Shown here in pieces: positions 9,037 through 17,713 of a stretch of 64,000 nt of DNA. A program made the position numbers and the translations under genes. Within the stretch, counting starts at the first letter, position 1; each line of letters starts with the position of its first letter. The stretch is from Bacteroidota bacterium (GTDB taxonomy: Bacteria > Bacteroidota > Ignavibacteria > Ignavibacteriales > Melioribacteraceae): assembly GCA_021820065.1 (NCBI GenBank), contig JAKAEE010000012.1, positions 1 through 64,000 on the forward strand, given 5' to 3'. Under the pieces are notes generated by a model, which ran no database searches, was not told the DNA's origin, and saw only the letters and a program-made list of their open reading frames with translations.

Positions 9037-10131
9037 ATGAACCGTTTATTACTGAACCCGATTTTATTTTCCCTTTTGTTTGTAACAGCAATCTTCTCAC
9101 AACAAAATACTGCCGGTAAAAACAAACTTCGTTTGCAGAACGGAATCTATGCACAGCTTAATACGAACAAGGGAACGATAGTTCTGAAACTGGATTACAA
9201 ACACGTGCCGATGACAGTCGCAAATTTTGTTGGACTTGCAGAAGGAACGATTAAGAACGATGCGCTGCCGCTCGGCAAACCGTATTTCAACGGAAGCGTC
9301 TGGCATCGCGTTGTTCCCGGATTTGTTATTCAATCCGGTATGCCCGCCGTTAAAGATACTTTAGAAGGACCTGGATATGAATTTCCAAATGAAATTTTTC
9401 CGGGTTTATCATATAACAAAACTGGAATACTTGGGATGGCAAATGCCGGACCGAACACAAACGGAAGTCAGTTCTTCATTACTCTATCAGATTATCCACA
9501 TCTTGACGGAAGGTATACCATATTCGGCGTTGTTGTTGAAGGAATGGACATTATAAATAAAATTGTTCAAGGAGATACAATTAAAAGTGTGATAATAACC
9601 CGCATTGGCGAAAAGGCAAATGATTTTAAAGTTACCGATGAATCATTTAAAAAAATGGTAGATGATGCAAAAGAAAAAGTTAAAATAGATAACGAAAAAA
9701 GAATGAGTGATGAAATTCAAGCTCTAAAAACCATTATGCCCAATGCGGCGGAAACCGCTAGCGGAATAAAATATATTATTGAAAAAGAGGGAACGGACAA
9801 TAAGCCATATGATGGATCAATTCTTACTGTTAAGTACAAAGGTAAGTTTTTGTTGGGAACAAAGGAATTTGCAAGTACTAAATCTGATGGAAAACCGGAT
9901 ATAATTGAATCTCCCGAAGCATTTGAATACATAGTTGGCAAAACAAAAATTAATCCGGCTCTTGATGAAATTCTTGTTGATATGAAAAAAGGAGAGAAAA
10001 GAAAAATTATTGCTTTATCAAAAGATGCTTATGGAGAAGATGTTGTGTTAGGTAAACGGTCGGATGGAAAAAAGTATGTCGTAATTCCTCCAAATACAAG
10101 TCTGGTATATGAGATTGAAATATTGAGATGA
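9037..10131 (+). CDS. dual-family immunophilin: cyclophilin + FKBP peptidyl-prolyl isomerase
   Basis: Exported proline isomerase. A signal peptide ending in IFSQQ is followed by a cyclophilin domain (YFNGSVWHRVVPGFVIQSG, then GMANAGPNTNGSQFFI), a charged helical linker, and a C-terminal FKBP domain (GSILTVKYKGKFL, MKKGEKRKIIALSKDAYGE, IPPNTSLVYEIEIL). Two unrelated PPIase folds in one chain define the rare dual-family immunophilins known from some spirochaetes, Flavobacterium and apicomplexans. ATG 9037 gives a clean signal peptide; ATG 9022 is an alternative, and the frame stays open to 8944. The FKBP part appears to lack some aromatic pocket residues, so it may be structural. Confidence 0.85.
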   Translation: MNRLLLNPILFSLLFVTAIFSQQNTAGKNKLRLQNGIYAQLNTNKGTIVLKLDYKHVPMTVANFVGLAEGTIKNDALPLGKPYFNGSVWHRVVPGFVIQSGMPAVKDTLEGPGYEFPNEIFPGLSYNKTGILGMANAGPNTNGSQFFITLSDYPHLDGRYTIFGVVVEGMDIINKIVQGDTIKSVIITRIGEKANDFKVTDESFKKMVDDAKEKVKIDNEKRMSDEIQALKTIMPNAAETASGIKYIIEKEGTDNKPYDGSILTVKYKGKFLLGTKEFASTKSDGKPDIIESPEAFEYIVGKTKINPALDEILVDMKKGEKRKIIALSKDAYGEDVVLGKRSDGKKYVVIPPNTSLVYEIEILR

Positions 10132-10273
10132 TGTTTTGACATCACAAATTGCAATATCAAAGAAGGTTTGAAACGGACGACGTATTTTACTCTATATTTT
10201 CACCGACCACGGTGCTGGGGCTTACATCATATCGTAATCAATTATGAACTCATATTGAGTTTCATTATTGGGG

Positions 10274-10295
10274 TGTAGAGGACAATTCCTCGACA
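10274..10295 (+). repeat. REP-like hairpin with GTAG
   Basis: TGTAGAGGA (10274-10282) pairs with TCCTCGACA (10287-10295), one mismatch, four-base loop. It lies between two convergent genes, resembles the other GTAG-footed hairpins, and may also stop transcription. Confidence 0.5.
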
Positions 10296-10351
10296 CGAGA
10301 ATTAGTCAAGGTATGGACTTTGATTCCCTGCAAATTATAAAAATGTTTTTG

Positions 10352-10379
10352 GCTGAACGCTGATAGCTGACCGCCGTCG
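10352..10379. repeat. degenerate heptamer tandem repeat (4 units)
   Basis: GCTGAAC, GCTGATA, GCTGACC, GCCGTCG in register, in the convergent gap just downstream of trhO. Confidence 0.65.
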
Positions 10380-10385
10380 GCTTTG

Positions 10386-11270
10386 TCATCCGTGTATTCT
10401 TGTTCTTCTATTTGGCGCGTGGCGGCAGTCGTCGGAACAGCAGTAATCATTCTTAACTTTACATTCGTCGCAAGTAAGAAGCATTTTGTCACAGTCCTGG
10501 TTATGGCAGTTGATATAGTAGGAAGTTGGTTTGCCGCAGTAATAACATTTACCGATATGTTTGATTTCTTCTTTTGTGTTCGGCGTAACGATGCGGCGTT
10601 CATCAAAAACAAAAACGCTCCCTTCCCAATATTTATCCGGATACTGCGTAACGTAGTTCCAAATTCCGCCGTCCATCTGATAAACATCTTTGAAACCGTT
10701 CTCAACTAAAAGCGCGGAAGCTTTTTCACATCTTATTCCGCCGGTGCAGTAAGTTACAATCGTTTTATCCTTTAACTCTTTCAATTCTTCAACAACTTTT
10801 GGCCAGTCGCGGAAAGTATCCATCTTGGGCGCGACGGCATTCTTAAATTTTCCGATAACGCTTTCATAATCGTTACGCGCATCAACAATTACAAAATCTT
10901 TTCCGCTTTCATAAAATTGATTTAGCTCTTCCGGTTTTAACCGCCGCGCCGTTTTAGAAAGATCAACTTCTCCGAAACTTGCATTCACAATTTCTTTTTT
11001 CAGACGCACGTGAATTTTACGGAACGCGTGTTCATTGTGCCCGTCTTCCTTAAACCAGATATCGCTGAACTCCGGGTACCTTCTAATTTCCGATTTGTAT
11101 TTTTCGATGTTCTCAACCGTGCCGGAGACTGTAGCATTAATTCCTTCGTCGGAGATCCAAACCCGTCCTTTGATATCGTTCGCTTCGCAAAATTTTAAAT
11201 GTTCTTCTTGAAACCCGCCCGGGTCCTGAAATTTGACGTATTTATAAAAGAGTAAAACCTTAAATTTCAT
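10386..11270 (-). CDS. trhO: tRNA uridine(34) hydroxylase, rhodanese family
   Basis: TrhO/YceA-type enzyme that hydroxylates U34 of certain tRNAs in cytosol. It has an N-terminal acylphosphatase-like domain (YKYVKFQDP, GRVWISDEGINATVSG), a central rhodanese domain with active-site loop CTGGIRCEKAS, and a C-terminal cysteine-rich region (CYYCGKP, CHNQDC, CDEC, CCSDDC) that probably binds zinc. The ATG at 11270 is preferred over GTG 11282, since AAGGTG lies upstream and MKFKVLLFYKY matches the family start. It is convergent with the immunophilin gene and has no operon partner. Confidence 0.88.
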   Translation of the reverse strand: MKFKVLLFYKYVKFQDPGGFQEEHLKFCEANDIKGRVWISDEGINATVSGTVENIEKYKSEIRRYPEFSDIWFKEDGHNEHAFRKIHVRLKKEIVNASFGEVDLSKTARRLKPEELNQFYESGKDFVIVDARNDYESVIGKFKNAVAPKMDTFRDWPKVVEELKELKDKTIVTYCTGGIRCEKASALLVENGFKDVYQMDGGIWNYVTQYPDKYWEGSVFVFDERRIVTPNTKEEIKHIGKCYYCGKPTSYYINCHNQDCDKMLLTCDECKVKNDYCCSDDCRHAPNRRTRIHG

Positions 11271-11473
11271 AATAGAAATCACCTTCTTATCAGAAATCGC
11301 AAAAAACTATTAAATAAAGATAATAAATCTTATTTTTAGCCGAAAATCAATCGGCTGTCTCATGCGTCCAAATAATCGGAAACCGTTAACAATTTATTTT
11401 CCAGCGCCGTGTGCCGTTGTAGATTAAACCTTGCAGCGCTGAGTTGTGACTAAACAACAAGGAAACATTTTAA

Positions 11474-12799
11474 ATGAAAGAACCAAACGTGAATATCGGG
11501 ATACTTTCCGAAAAGGAAATTTTGTTTGATCTCTACGGAGAGTTTATTTCTCCGGGATTGAATAAACATTTCAGCGGAAAATTCAAAGCGAAGAGTGCCG
11601 GAGGCGGAATTTCGATTCAGCAAGAATCAAAAGAAATTTTTAGCGGCAAGGAAATTGTTTTCGTGCCGAACGATCTTGAAACGGAATCGTTCTTGCTGAG
11701 AAATGTTATGATAGGAAAAGATTTTCACTGGCAGAAAAAAGAAAACCAGCGGTTCAGAGGATCGTTAAAGCTCATCCGCGAAAATGAAAACATAACGGCG
11801 GTCAATATTCTGCCGATCGAAGAATATTTGACGAGCGTTATTTCATCCGAGATGAGCGCGAACAGTTCGCCGGAACTCTTAAAAGCGCATGCAATTGTTT
11901 CCCGCGGCTGGCTGCTTGCACAGTTGGAAAAGAAAAATAGAAAAGCAGTTTCGGAAACAATGAGCAGCGAAGAAATTATCCGGTGGTACGATAGAGATGA
12001 CCACAAGGATTACGATTTCTGCGCCGATGACCATTGCCAAAGATATCAGGGCGTAACAAGAATTGTAAACGAAGCATCTGTGAATGCAATTTCCGAAACG
12101 CGGGGACTTGTGCTGACACACAACGATAAAATTTGCGACGCGCGTTATTCAAAATGCTGCGGCGGCATTACCGAATCTTTTGAAAACGTTTGGGAACTGG
12201 AGAAACATGAATACTTGTCCTCCGTGATAGATTATAAATTCGAACCCGAAGGAACAGAGATCGATCTGCAGCAAGAAAAGTCATTTGAACATTGGGTTAA
12301 AAGCAATCCAAATTCTTTCTGCAACACTTCGGATAAAAAAATACTTTCGCAAGTCTTGGTTGATTTCGATCAATCAACGAGTGATTTCTTCCGTTGGAAA
12401 GTTGAGTATTCACAAAACGAAATTTCCGACTTGATACGAAACAAAACCAAAATTGATTTTGGGCAAATCAAAAATCTTGTTCCGGTCGAAAGAGGTTTCT
12501 CCGGCAGAATTATCAGACTTAAAATTGTTGGGACAAACAAAACATTAATCATCGGCAAAGAACTGGCAATAAGGAAAGCGCTTTCCCCCACTCATTTGTA
12601 CAGCTCCGCATTCATTGTAACAAAGGAAAATGTTGTTGATGATGTTCCCGGAAAATTTATCCTTAACGGAGCCGGATGGGGACATGGAGTTGGACTTTGC
12701 CAAATCGGCGCCGCAGTGATGGGCGAGCTCGGATACTCTTTTGATGAAATACTAACACACTATTTTCAAAAAACAAAAATTCAGAAAGTCTATTCATGA
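11474..12799 (+). CDS. SpoIID/LytB domain protein
   Basis: A 441-residue protein with the SpoIID/LytB domain, a peptidoglycan lytic transglycosylase or amidase-enhancer fold. The N-terminal signature LPIEEYLTSVISSEM near residues 115-129 precedes AHAIVSRGW, and the C-terminal signature GAGWGHGVGLCQIGA lies near 397-411. Cysteines in CADDHC and SKCCGG surround the middle. No clear signal peptide is visible from this start, which is odd for an envelope enzyme and unlike secreted homologues. The next gene overlaps by 4 bases and encodes a glycosyltransferase, so a role in envelope polysaccharide or wall turnover is plausible. Confidence 0.85.
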   Translation: MKEPNVNIGILSEKEILFDLYGEFISPGLNKHFSGKFKAKSAGGGISIQQESKEIFSGKEIVFVPNDLETESFLLRNVMIGKDFHWQKKENQRFRGSLKLIRENENITAVNILPIEEYLTSVISSEMSANSSPELLKAHAIVSRGWLLAQLEKKNRKAVSETMSSEEIIRWYDRDDHKDYDFCADDHCQRYQGVTRIVNEASVNAISETRGLVLTHNDKICDARYSKCCGGITESFENVWELEKHEYLSSVIDYKFEPEGTEIDLQQEKSFEHWVKSNPNSFCNTSDKKILSQVLVDFDQSTSDFFRWKVEYSQNEISDLIRNKTKIDFGQIKNLVPVERGFSGRIIRLKIVGTNKTLIIGKELAIRKALSPTHLYSSAFIVTKENVVDDVPGKFILNGAGWGHGVGLCQIGAAVMGELGYSFDEILTHYFQKTKIQKVYS

Positions 12800-13965
12800 A
12801 AGTATTGCACAGCTGTCTTTCCAAAAGTTGGGGAGGTATGGAAATGTATTCGCTTAATACCGCGCGCACTCTGATTGATGCCGGTATTGATGTTGAGTTA
12901 TTGTGTTCGCCCAATTCCAGACTTCACAGTGAAGCGTTGAAACATAGAATAAAAGTTCATGCTTTTAATTTTGGAAAATATTTTACACCTGCCAGTCTTT
13001 ATAGGTTGAATAAACTTATCCGTGAAAATAAATTTGATTTAATTCACGCAGAGTCGTCCAAAGATTTATGGCTGATCGTTCCGGCGTTACGGTTGACTTC
13101 GTGCAGAACACCTCTTGTAATGACGAAACATGTCGGGTCGTTTATCAACAAGAAAGATTTTTTCCACCGGTGGATTTACAAACGCATAAACGTTGCGCTT
13201 GCAATCAGCCGCGTAATTAAATCGAACCTGCTGCAAACCACCCCTCTTGATGAAGCGCGCGTACTATTATTGTATGATTCAATTGACACGGAAAATTTTA
13301 ACCCGGCAAATGTCAATGGGAAAAAGATTCGTAATGAATTCGGCATTCGTGATGACGAGTTGTTGATCGGGATGAGCGGACGGTTCAGCCCCGGTAAGGG
13401 TCACGAGGAATTTCTTTCTGCTGCAAAATATTTAAACCGCAAATTCAGCAACCTTCGTTTTATGATTGTCGGCGAACCGAGCATGGGAGAAGACAGTTAT
13501 GCTGCGGATATAAAAATACTTGCCGCAGAACATGGATTGATTGACAAAATTATTTTTACCGGATACCGCGCTGACGTGCCGCAAGTTTTAGCCGCGATGG
13601 ATATTTTTGCATTTCCTTCACACGCTGAAGCGTTTGGAATGGCGCTCGCCGAAGCAATGAGCATGGGAAAACCATCGGTGTGCTCAAACTCCGACGGAGT
13701 TTTAGAAATTGCGGTTGACGGCGTTACTTCTTATCTATTTGAGAATAAGAATGCAAAAGATTTGGCAAACAAGATTGAGCTGCTGATTAATTCGCCGGCA
13801 AAGCGAAAAGAGTTCGGCGAGGCGGCGCGCAAACGTGTGATCGATCTGTTCAACATAAACAAGTTTACCAAAGAATTATTGAGCATTTACGATTCCCTCG
13901 TCAAAGAAAAGTCCTCAAAGCAAGAACACGCTTCCAATCTGCACTTGAAAGCCGAGCAGATTTAA
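12796..13965 (+). CDS. GT4-family (GT-B fold) glycosyltransferase
   Basis: A 389-residue retaining glycosyltransferase. The N-terminal half starts with SKSWGGMEMYSL and the C-terminal Rossmann half has GRFSPGKGHEEFL, the nucleotide-sugar loop, and the E-x7-E signature in EAFGMALAEAMSMGKP near 281-296. It overlaps the SpoIID gene by 4 bases, which argues for coupled translation. Donor and acceptor cannot be told; a cell-surface glycan is likely. Confidence 0.88.
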   Translation: MKVLHSCLSKSWGGMEMYSLNTARTLIDAGIDVELLCSPNSRLHSEALKHRIKVHAFNFGKYFTPASLYRLNKLIRENKFDLIHAESSKDLWLIVPALRLTSCRTPLVMTKHVGSFINKKDFFHRWIYKRINVALAISRVIKSNLLQTTPLDEARVLLLYDSIDTENFNPANVNGKKIRNEFGIRDDELLIGMSGRFSPGKGHEEFLSAAKYLNRKFSNLRFMIVGEPSMGEDSYAADIKILAAEHGLIDKIIFTGYRADVPQVLAAMDIFAFPSHAEAFGMALAEAMSMGKPSVCSNSDGVLEIAVDGVTSYLFENKNAKDLANKIELLINSPAKRKEFGEAARKRVIDLFNINKFTKELLSIYDSLVKEKSSKQEHASNLHLKAEQI

Positions 13966-14001
13966 ATTATGATTGTGCATCAAGAATAAAAAAATTGTTA
14001 G

Positions 14002-16110
14002 ATGACTTTTCTCAATCCCGCAGTCTTACTTGGTTTGCTGGCTGCTTCAATTCCTATCGTACTTCATTTTCTCAATCTCAGAAAACTGAAAAAGATTGAG
14101 TTCAGCACTCTTGCGTTTTTGAAAGAACTTCAGAAAACAAAAATCAAAAGGATAAAGCTGAAGCAGTGGCTGCTGCTGCTGCTTCGCATTGCAATTGTAA
14201 CTCTAATGGTGATGGCGTTTGCGCGTCCAACGGTGAAGACAATAACGATTGGAAGTTCCTCGGCGGCGAAAACTACTGCGGTATTTATAATCGATAACAC
14301 GTTCAGCATGTCGGTGGTTACCGAAAAAGGTTCGTACTTTAATCGCGCGAAACAGATCGCAAAAAATCTATTAAACAATTTTCAAGAAGGAGACGAGATT
14401 GCGCTTCTGCCGGTAAGCGAGACGAAAACAGACGCTGGTAAACCGACTTCAAACTTTTCCGAACTCAAAAAAGCGATTGACAATTTGCAGATTTCGATGC
14501 CAAGCGGTACACTTAACGAAGCTTTGGTTAGAGCCGCACAAATATTATTTCAATCGAAGAATTTCAATAAAGAAATTTATTTGTTTACCGATCTTCAGAA
14601 AGGACGCACGTTCAATTCGCCTGGCGAACTTTCCAATCTCGCGCGGGCGTTAGGACCAAACACAAGATTGTTTCTGATTGATATGACTGAGAAACAACCG
14701 GTAAATCTTGGAATTGACGATCTGATTCCAAACAACCAAATATTTGAGAAATCCAAAACCGTAAGTTTTACAGCGAGAATAAAAAACTACTCCGATAAGC
14801 CGGTCAATAATACTGTGGTTTCACTTTTCATAAACGGCAAAAGATCTGCACAGCAAAGTTTAAATTTGAGCGCTGGAGATTCGCGAGAGGTTACGTTTGA
14901 AACAACATTGAACGATACCGGGCTCGTTCAGATTTCCGCCGAACTTGAGGACGACGACATTGTTCAAGACAACAAAAGATTTTTCAGCGTCTATGTGCCG
15001 GATAAAATCTCCGTGCTGATGATAAATGATAACAGTGACGATTCGAGATTTATCCGCTTCGCTCTTGAGGATCCGACAAACAAAATTAAAATTTCTGGAC
15101 ACAATTCTTCCCAGCTTTCGTCACTTAATCTTAACAACTACGACGCAGTAATCGTTATCGGCGCCCCGGGTAATTCAAATTGGAAGACTGTTTCTGATTA
15201 CGTCAGCAAGGACGGCGGAATTGTAATTCTACCGGGCTCGCAGACTTCATTAGAAAATTTCCAAAGTATTTGTAAAGCATTCGATCTTCCGCTGCCGGTG
15301 GCTACTGTTGGAAAATTTAATTCGCAAGAAACCAGATCCCAATTCGACAAGATTGATTATCAGAATCCGTTGTTCAAGGATTTGTTTGAAGGGAAGAATC
15401 AGCCGAAGATTGAATCGCCTGAGATTTATCACTACTTCAAAATCAATCCGGCAGGCAAAGGGAGAAATATTATTTCGATGGCTGATAACTCTTCATTCTT
15501 AAGTGAATACAATCTCGGTACCGGAAAAATATTTTTGTTTAACAGCGCTCCGGTATTAAGCTGGAATAATTTTCCGATGAAAGCTTTATTTGCGCCGTTG
15601 ATAAATAAATTGGTTTTAGCATCGGCTTCAAAAGTAAAAAACGAAAGCGCCACTCTTGCCGGAGAAGAATTGCCGGTTAATATTTCCAACAAAAAGTTTT
15701 CGCAGATTAAGGTTGTTAAGCCCAGCGGATTGATCGAATATGTAAATTCGGATTCACTTTCTAACAAAAATTATTTCTTCTACACGAAAACAGATGAGGC
15801 GGGAACCTACAAATTTTATTCCGGCAGTAATCTGCTGGATTATTTTTCCGTCAATCACAATCCGCGCGAGTCAGTAACCGAACATTCGAGCGTGTCGGAG
15901 TTCAAAGATTACCTTAAACAGATTGGATTTGAAGGGAAATTTTTCGACGTTTCACCCAATGATGATTTTTCAAAGATAATCTATCAAGCGAGATTCGGAA
16001 CGGAGTTATGGAAATACTTTTTAATTATCGTTTTGGTTCTTGCGATCATCGAATCACTAATTGCAAGAAGTTCTAAAAAAGATTTAGCCGGAATTGAGAA
16101 ACAAGAATGA
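14002..16110 (+). CDS. BatA-type membrane protein with VWA domain
   Basis: A 702-residue inner-membrane protein. The N terminus is the BatA domain (NPAVLLGLLAASIPIVLHF, second helix near 58-75), followed by a VWA domain with a MIDAS-like DNTFSMS near 97-103 (Thr replaces the first Ser of DxSxS). Later come Ig-like segments, a DJ-1/glutaminase-like region (YDAVIVIGAPG) and a C-terminal helix near 670-690. Such proteins often sit in MoxR/Bat stress operons, but no MoxR ATPase is present here; it is followed by hflX with a 4-base overlap. Confidence 0.82.
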   Translation: MTFLNPAVLLGLLAASIPIVLHFLNLRKLKKIEFSTLAFLKELQKTKIKRIKLKQWLLLLLRIAIVTLMVMAFARPTVKTITIGSSSAAKTTAVFIIDNTFSMSVVTEKGSYFNRAKQIAKNLLNNFQEGDEIALLPVSETKTDAGKPTSNFSELKKAIDNLQISMPSGTLNEALVRAAQILFQSKNFNKEIYLFTDLQKGRTFNSPGELSNLARALGPNTRLFLIDMTEKQPVNLGIDDLIPNNQIFEKSKTVSFTARIKNYSDKPVNNTVVSLFINGKRSAQQSLNLSAGDSREVTFETTLNDTGLVQISAELEDDDIVQDNKRFFSVYVPDKISVLMINDNSDDSRFIRFALEDPTNKIKISGHNSSQLSSLNLNNYDAVIVIGAPGNSNWKTVSDYVSKDGGIVILPGSQTSLENFQSICKAFDLPLPVATVGKFNSQETRSQFDKIDYQNPLFKDLFEGKNQPKIESPEIYHYFKINPAGKGRNIISMADNSSFLSEYNLGTGKIFLFNSAPVLSWNNFPMKALFAPLINKLVLASASKVKNESATLAGEELPVNISNKKFSQIKVVKPSGLIEYVNSDSLSNKNYFFYTKTDEAGTYKFYSGSNLLDYFSVNHNPRESVTEHSSVSEFKDYLKQIGFEGKFFDVSPNDDFSKIIYQARFGTELWKYFLIIVLVLAIIESLIARSSKKDLAGIEKQE

Positions 16111-17381
16111 TTGATTTAAAACCAATACCCGTTGAGCGGGCAATTTTGATCGGCTTAATTTCCAACGACTATACCAGAGAGCAAGTTGAAGAACATCTCG
16201 ACGAATTGGAAATGCTAACCTCAACCGCCGGCGCGGAAACTGTATTTAAGATTATGCAGGACCGTCAGCGCCCAGACCCGGCGTTTTTCGTCGGCAAAGG
16301 TAAGGCGGAAGAAATCGCGCAGTTGATTGAATTGAACGATATTCGACTTGTAATTTTTGACGACGATCTCAATCCCACTCAAGCTCGTAATCTCGAAAAA
16401 CTTTTTGAGCGAAAGGTTTTGGACCGCAGCGGATTGATACTCGATATTTTTGCATCGCACGCAAAAACCCGCGAAGCAAAAACACAGGTTGAGTTGGCAC
16501 AACTTCAATATATGCTGCCGCGACTTACGCGCGCTTGGACGCACTTATCAAAACAGTACGGCGGTATCGGAACGAAAGGTCCCGGTGAAACACAAATCGA
16601 AACCGACAGGCGAATAATCCGAACGCGAATAAGCAAGCTAAAAGAGAATCTGAAAAAAATTGAAGCGCAGCAGACAACAAAAAGCGCCGGACGAAAAGAT
16701 CAGGTTACTGCGTGCCTTGTAGGTTATACTAATGCCGGTAAATCTACTTTATTGAATAGACTAACCAACGCGGGAGTGCTTGCCGAGGATAAACTTTTTG
16801 CCACGCTTGATTCCACAACACGCTCTTTCGACATCGAGAAAAACAAAAAAGTATTGTTGAGCGATACAGTTGGATTCATCCGCAAACTGCCGCACCATCT
16901 CGTTGCGTCGTTCAAGAGCACGCTTAACGTTGTGCGTGACGCGGATATCATCCTTCACGTGATAGATGTCTCGCATGATTTTTATGAAGACCATATTCAT
17001 GTTGTCGATTCGACTTTGGAAGAGCTGAACAGCCACAAGAAAATACAAATCAAAATTTTTAACAAAGTTGATGCGCTCAATGATAAGAGCAAGATGGATT
17101 ACATTCTGAACAAATACAAGAACAGCATTTTGATTTCGGCCGAACGCGGAATAAATATCGGAAATCTAAAGAAGATGCTGCTCGATTTGTACGAAAAGAA
17201 TTTTGTTCAAGGAACAATTGCGCTGAGTCACTCCGACTCAAAATTGGTTTCGCAACTTTACGAGATGGCAGAAGTTCTTTCTGCGGATTATGAGGACGAC
17301 AAAATTATAATAACTTATCGAGCTAATTCGGCGGTTCATTCTAAGATACAAGCGCTGGTGCGATCTCGGCAGGACAATTAA
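16107..17381 (+). CDS. hflX: ribosome-associated GTPase HflX
   Basis: Translational GTPase that splits stalled 70S ribosomes. It has the N-terminal HflX domain with VGKGKAEEI near 62-70, the glycine-rich GGIGTKGPGETQIE linker, and a G domain with G1 GYTNAGKST, G3 DTVGFIRKLP and G4 NKVD. At 424 residues it is full length. The start overlaps the preceding stop by 4 bases. Its last 4 bases overlap the tail of a small gene on the opposite strand. Confidence 0.95.
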   Translation: MIDLKPIPVERAILIGLISNDYTREQVEEHLDELEMLTSTAGAETVFKIMQDRQRPDPAFFVGKGKAEEIAQLIELNDIRLVIFDDDLNPTQARNLEKLFERKVLDRSGLILDIFASHAKTREAKTQVELAQLQYMLPRLTRAWTHLSKQYGGIGTKGPGETQIETDRRIIRTRISKLKENLKKIEAQQTTKSAGRKDQVTACLVGYTNAGKSTLLNRLTNAGVLAEDKLFATLDSTTRSFDIEKNKKVLLSDTVGFIRKLPHHLVASFKSTLNVVRDADIILHVIDVSHDFYEDHIHVVDSTLEELNSHKKIQIKIFNKVDALNDKSKMDYILNKYKNSILISAERGINIGNLKKMLLDLYEKNFVQGTIALSHSDSKLVSQLYEMAEVLSADYEDDKIIITYRANSAVHSKIQALVRSRQDN

Positions 17382-17551
17382 TCAGTCGGCGGTTCTTCAT
17401 CTTTCTTTTTTGCTTTGAAAATACTTTCTCCTCCCACGCGTTCGCGGCGGTCAATCCATCGGTCAATTTTCAGAATCAGAAATCCGAACAGCGCAAGACC
17501 TATCAGAATTAAGATCGTTACAAAAATCAAAACGATAGTGTACAAGCTCAC
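17378..17551 (-). CDS. small single-pass membrane protein, 57 residues
   Basis: Reading from GTG (17551) gives a 57-residue protein: about 25 hydrophobic residues (LYTIVLIFVTILILIGLAL onward), then KIDRWIDRRERVGG and a charged tail ending KKKDEEPPTD. The start is supported by AAAGG six bases upstream. The hydrophobic segment followed by a basic patch suggests an anchored protein with a cytosolic tail. The last 4 bases overlap hflX convergently. No family is recognised. The region 17382-17713 holds nothing else apparent besides the hutH-like leader. Confidence 0.65.
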   Translation of the reverse strand: MSLYTIVLIFVTILILIGLALFGFLILKIDRWIDRRERVGGESIFKAKKKDEEPPTD

Positions 17552-17713
17552 TCCGCACCTTTACATCATTAGACGATTTAGAATAACAATTTCCCTTCTC
17601 AATTTAAAGATACTAATTCGAACATATTAGACTGATAGAATTTCTTAATAATTTTTTCGGAAACTCTTCTTAAGTTTGATTAATAGTTTTCTGACATTAA
17701 CGGAGGAAACACA

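Noticed and set aside
10265..10705. Long minus-strand frame overlapping the trhO 3' end
   Set aside because: It is in another frame of trhO and of repeats; no homology pattern, and trhO itself is clearly coding.
17415..17630. Plus-strand 71-codon frame downstream of hflX
   Set aside because: It lies antisense to the much better 57-residue membrane protein, is Arg/Ile-rich without pattern, and has no ribosome-binding site.
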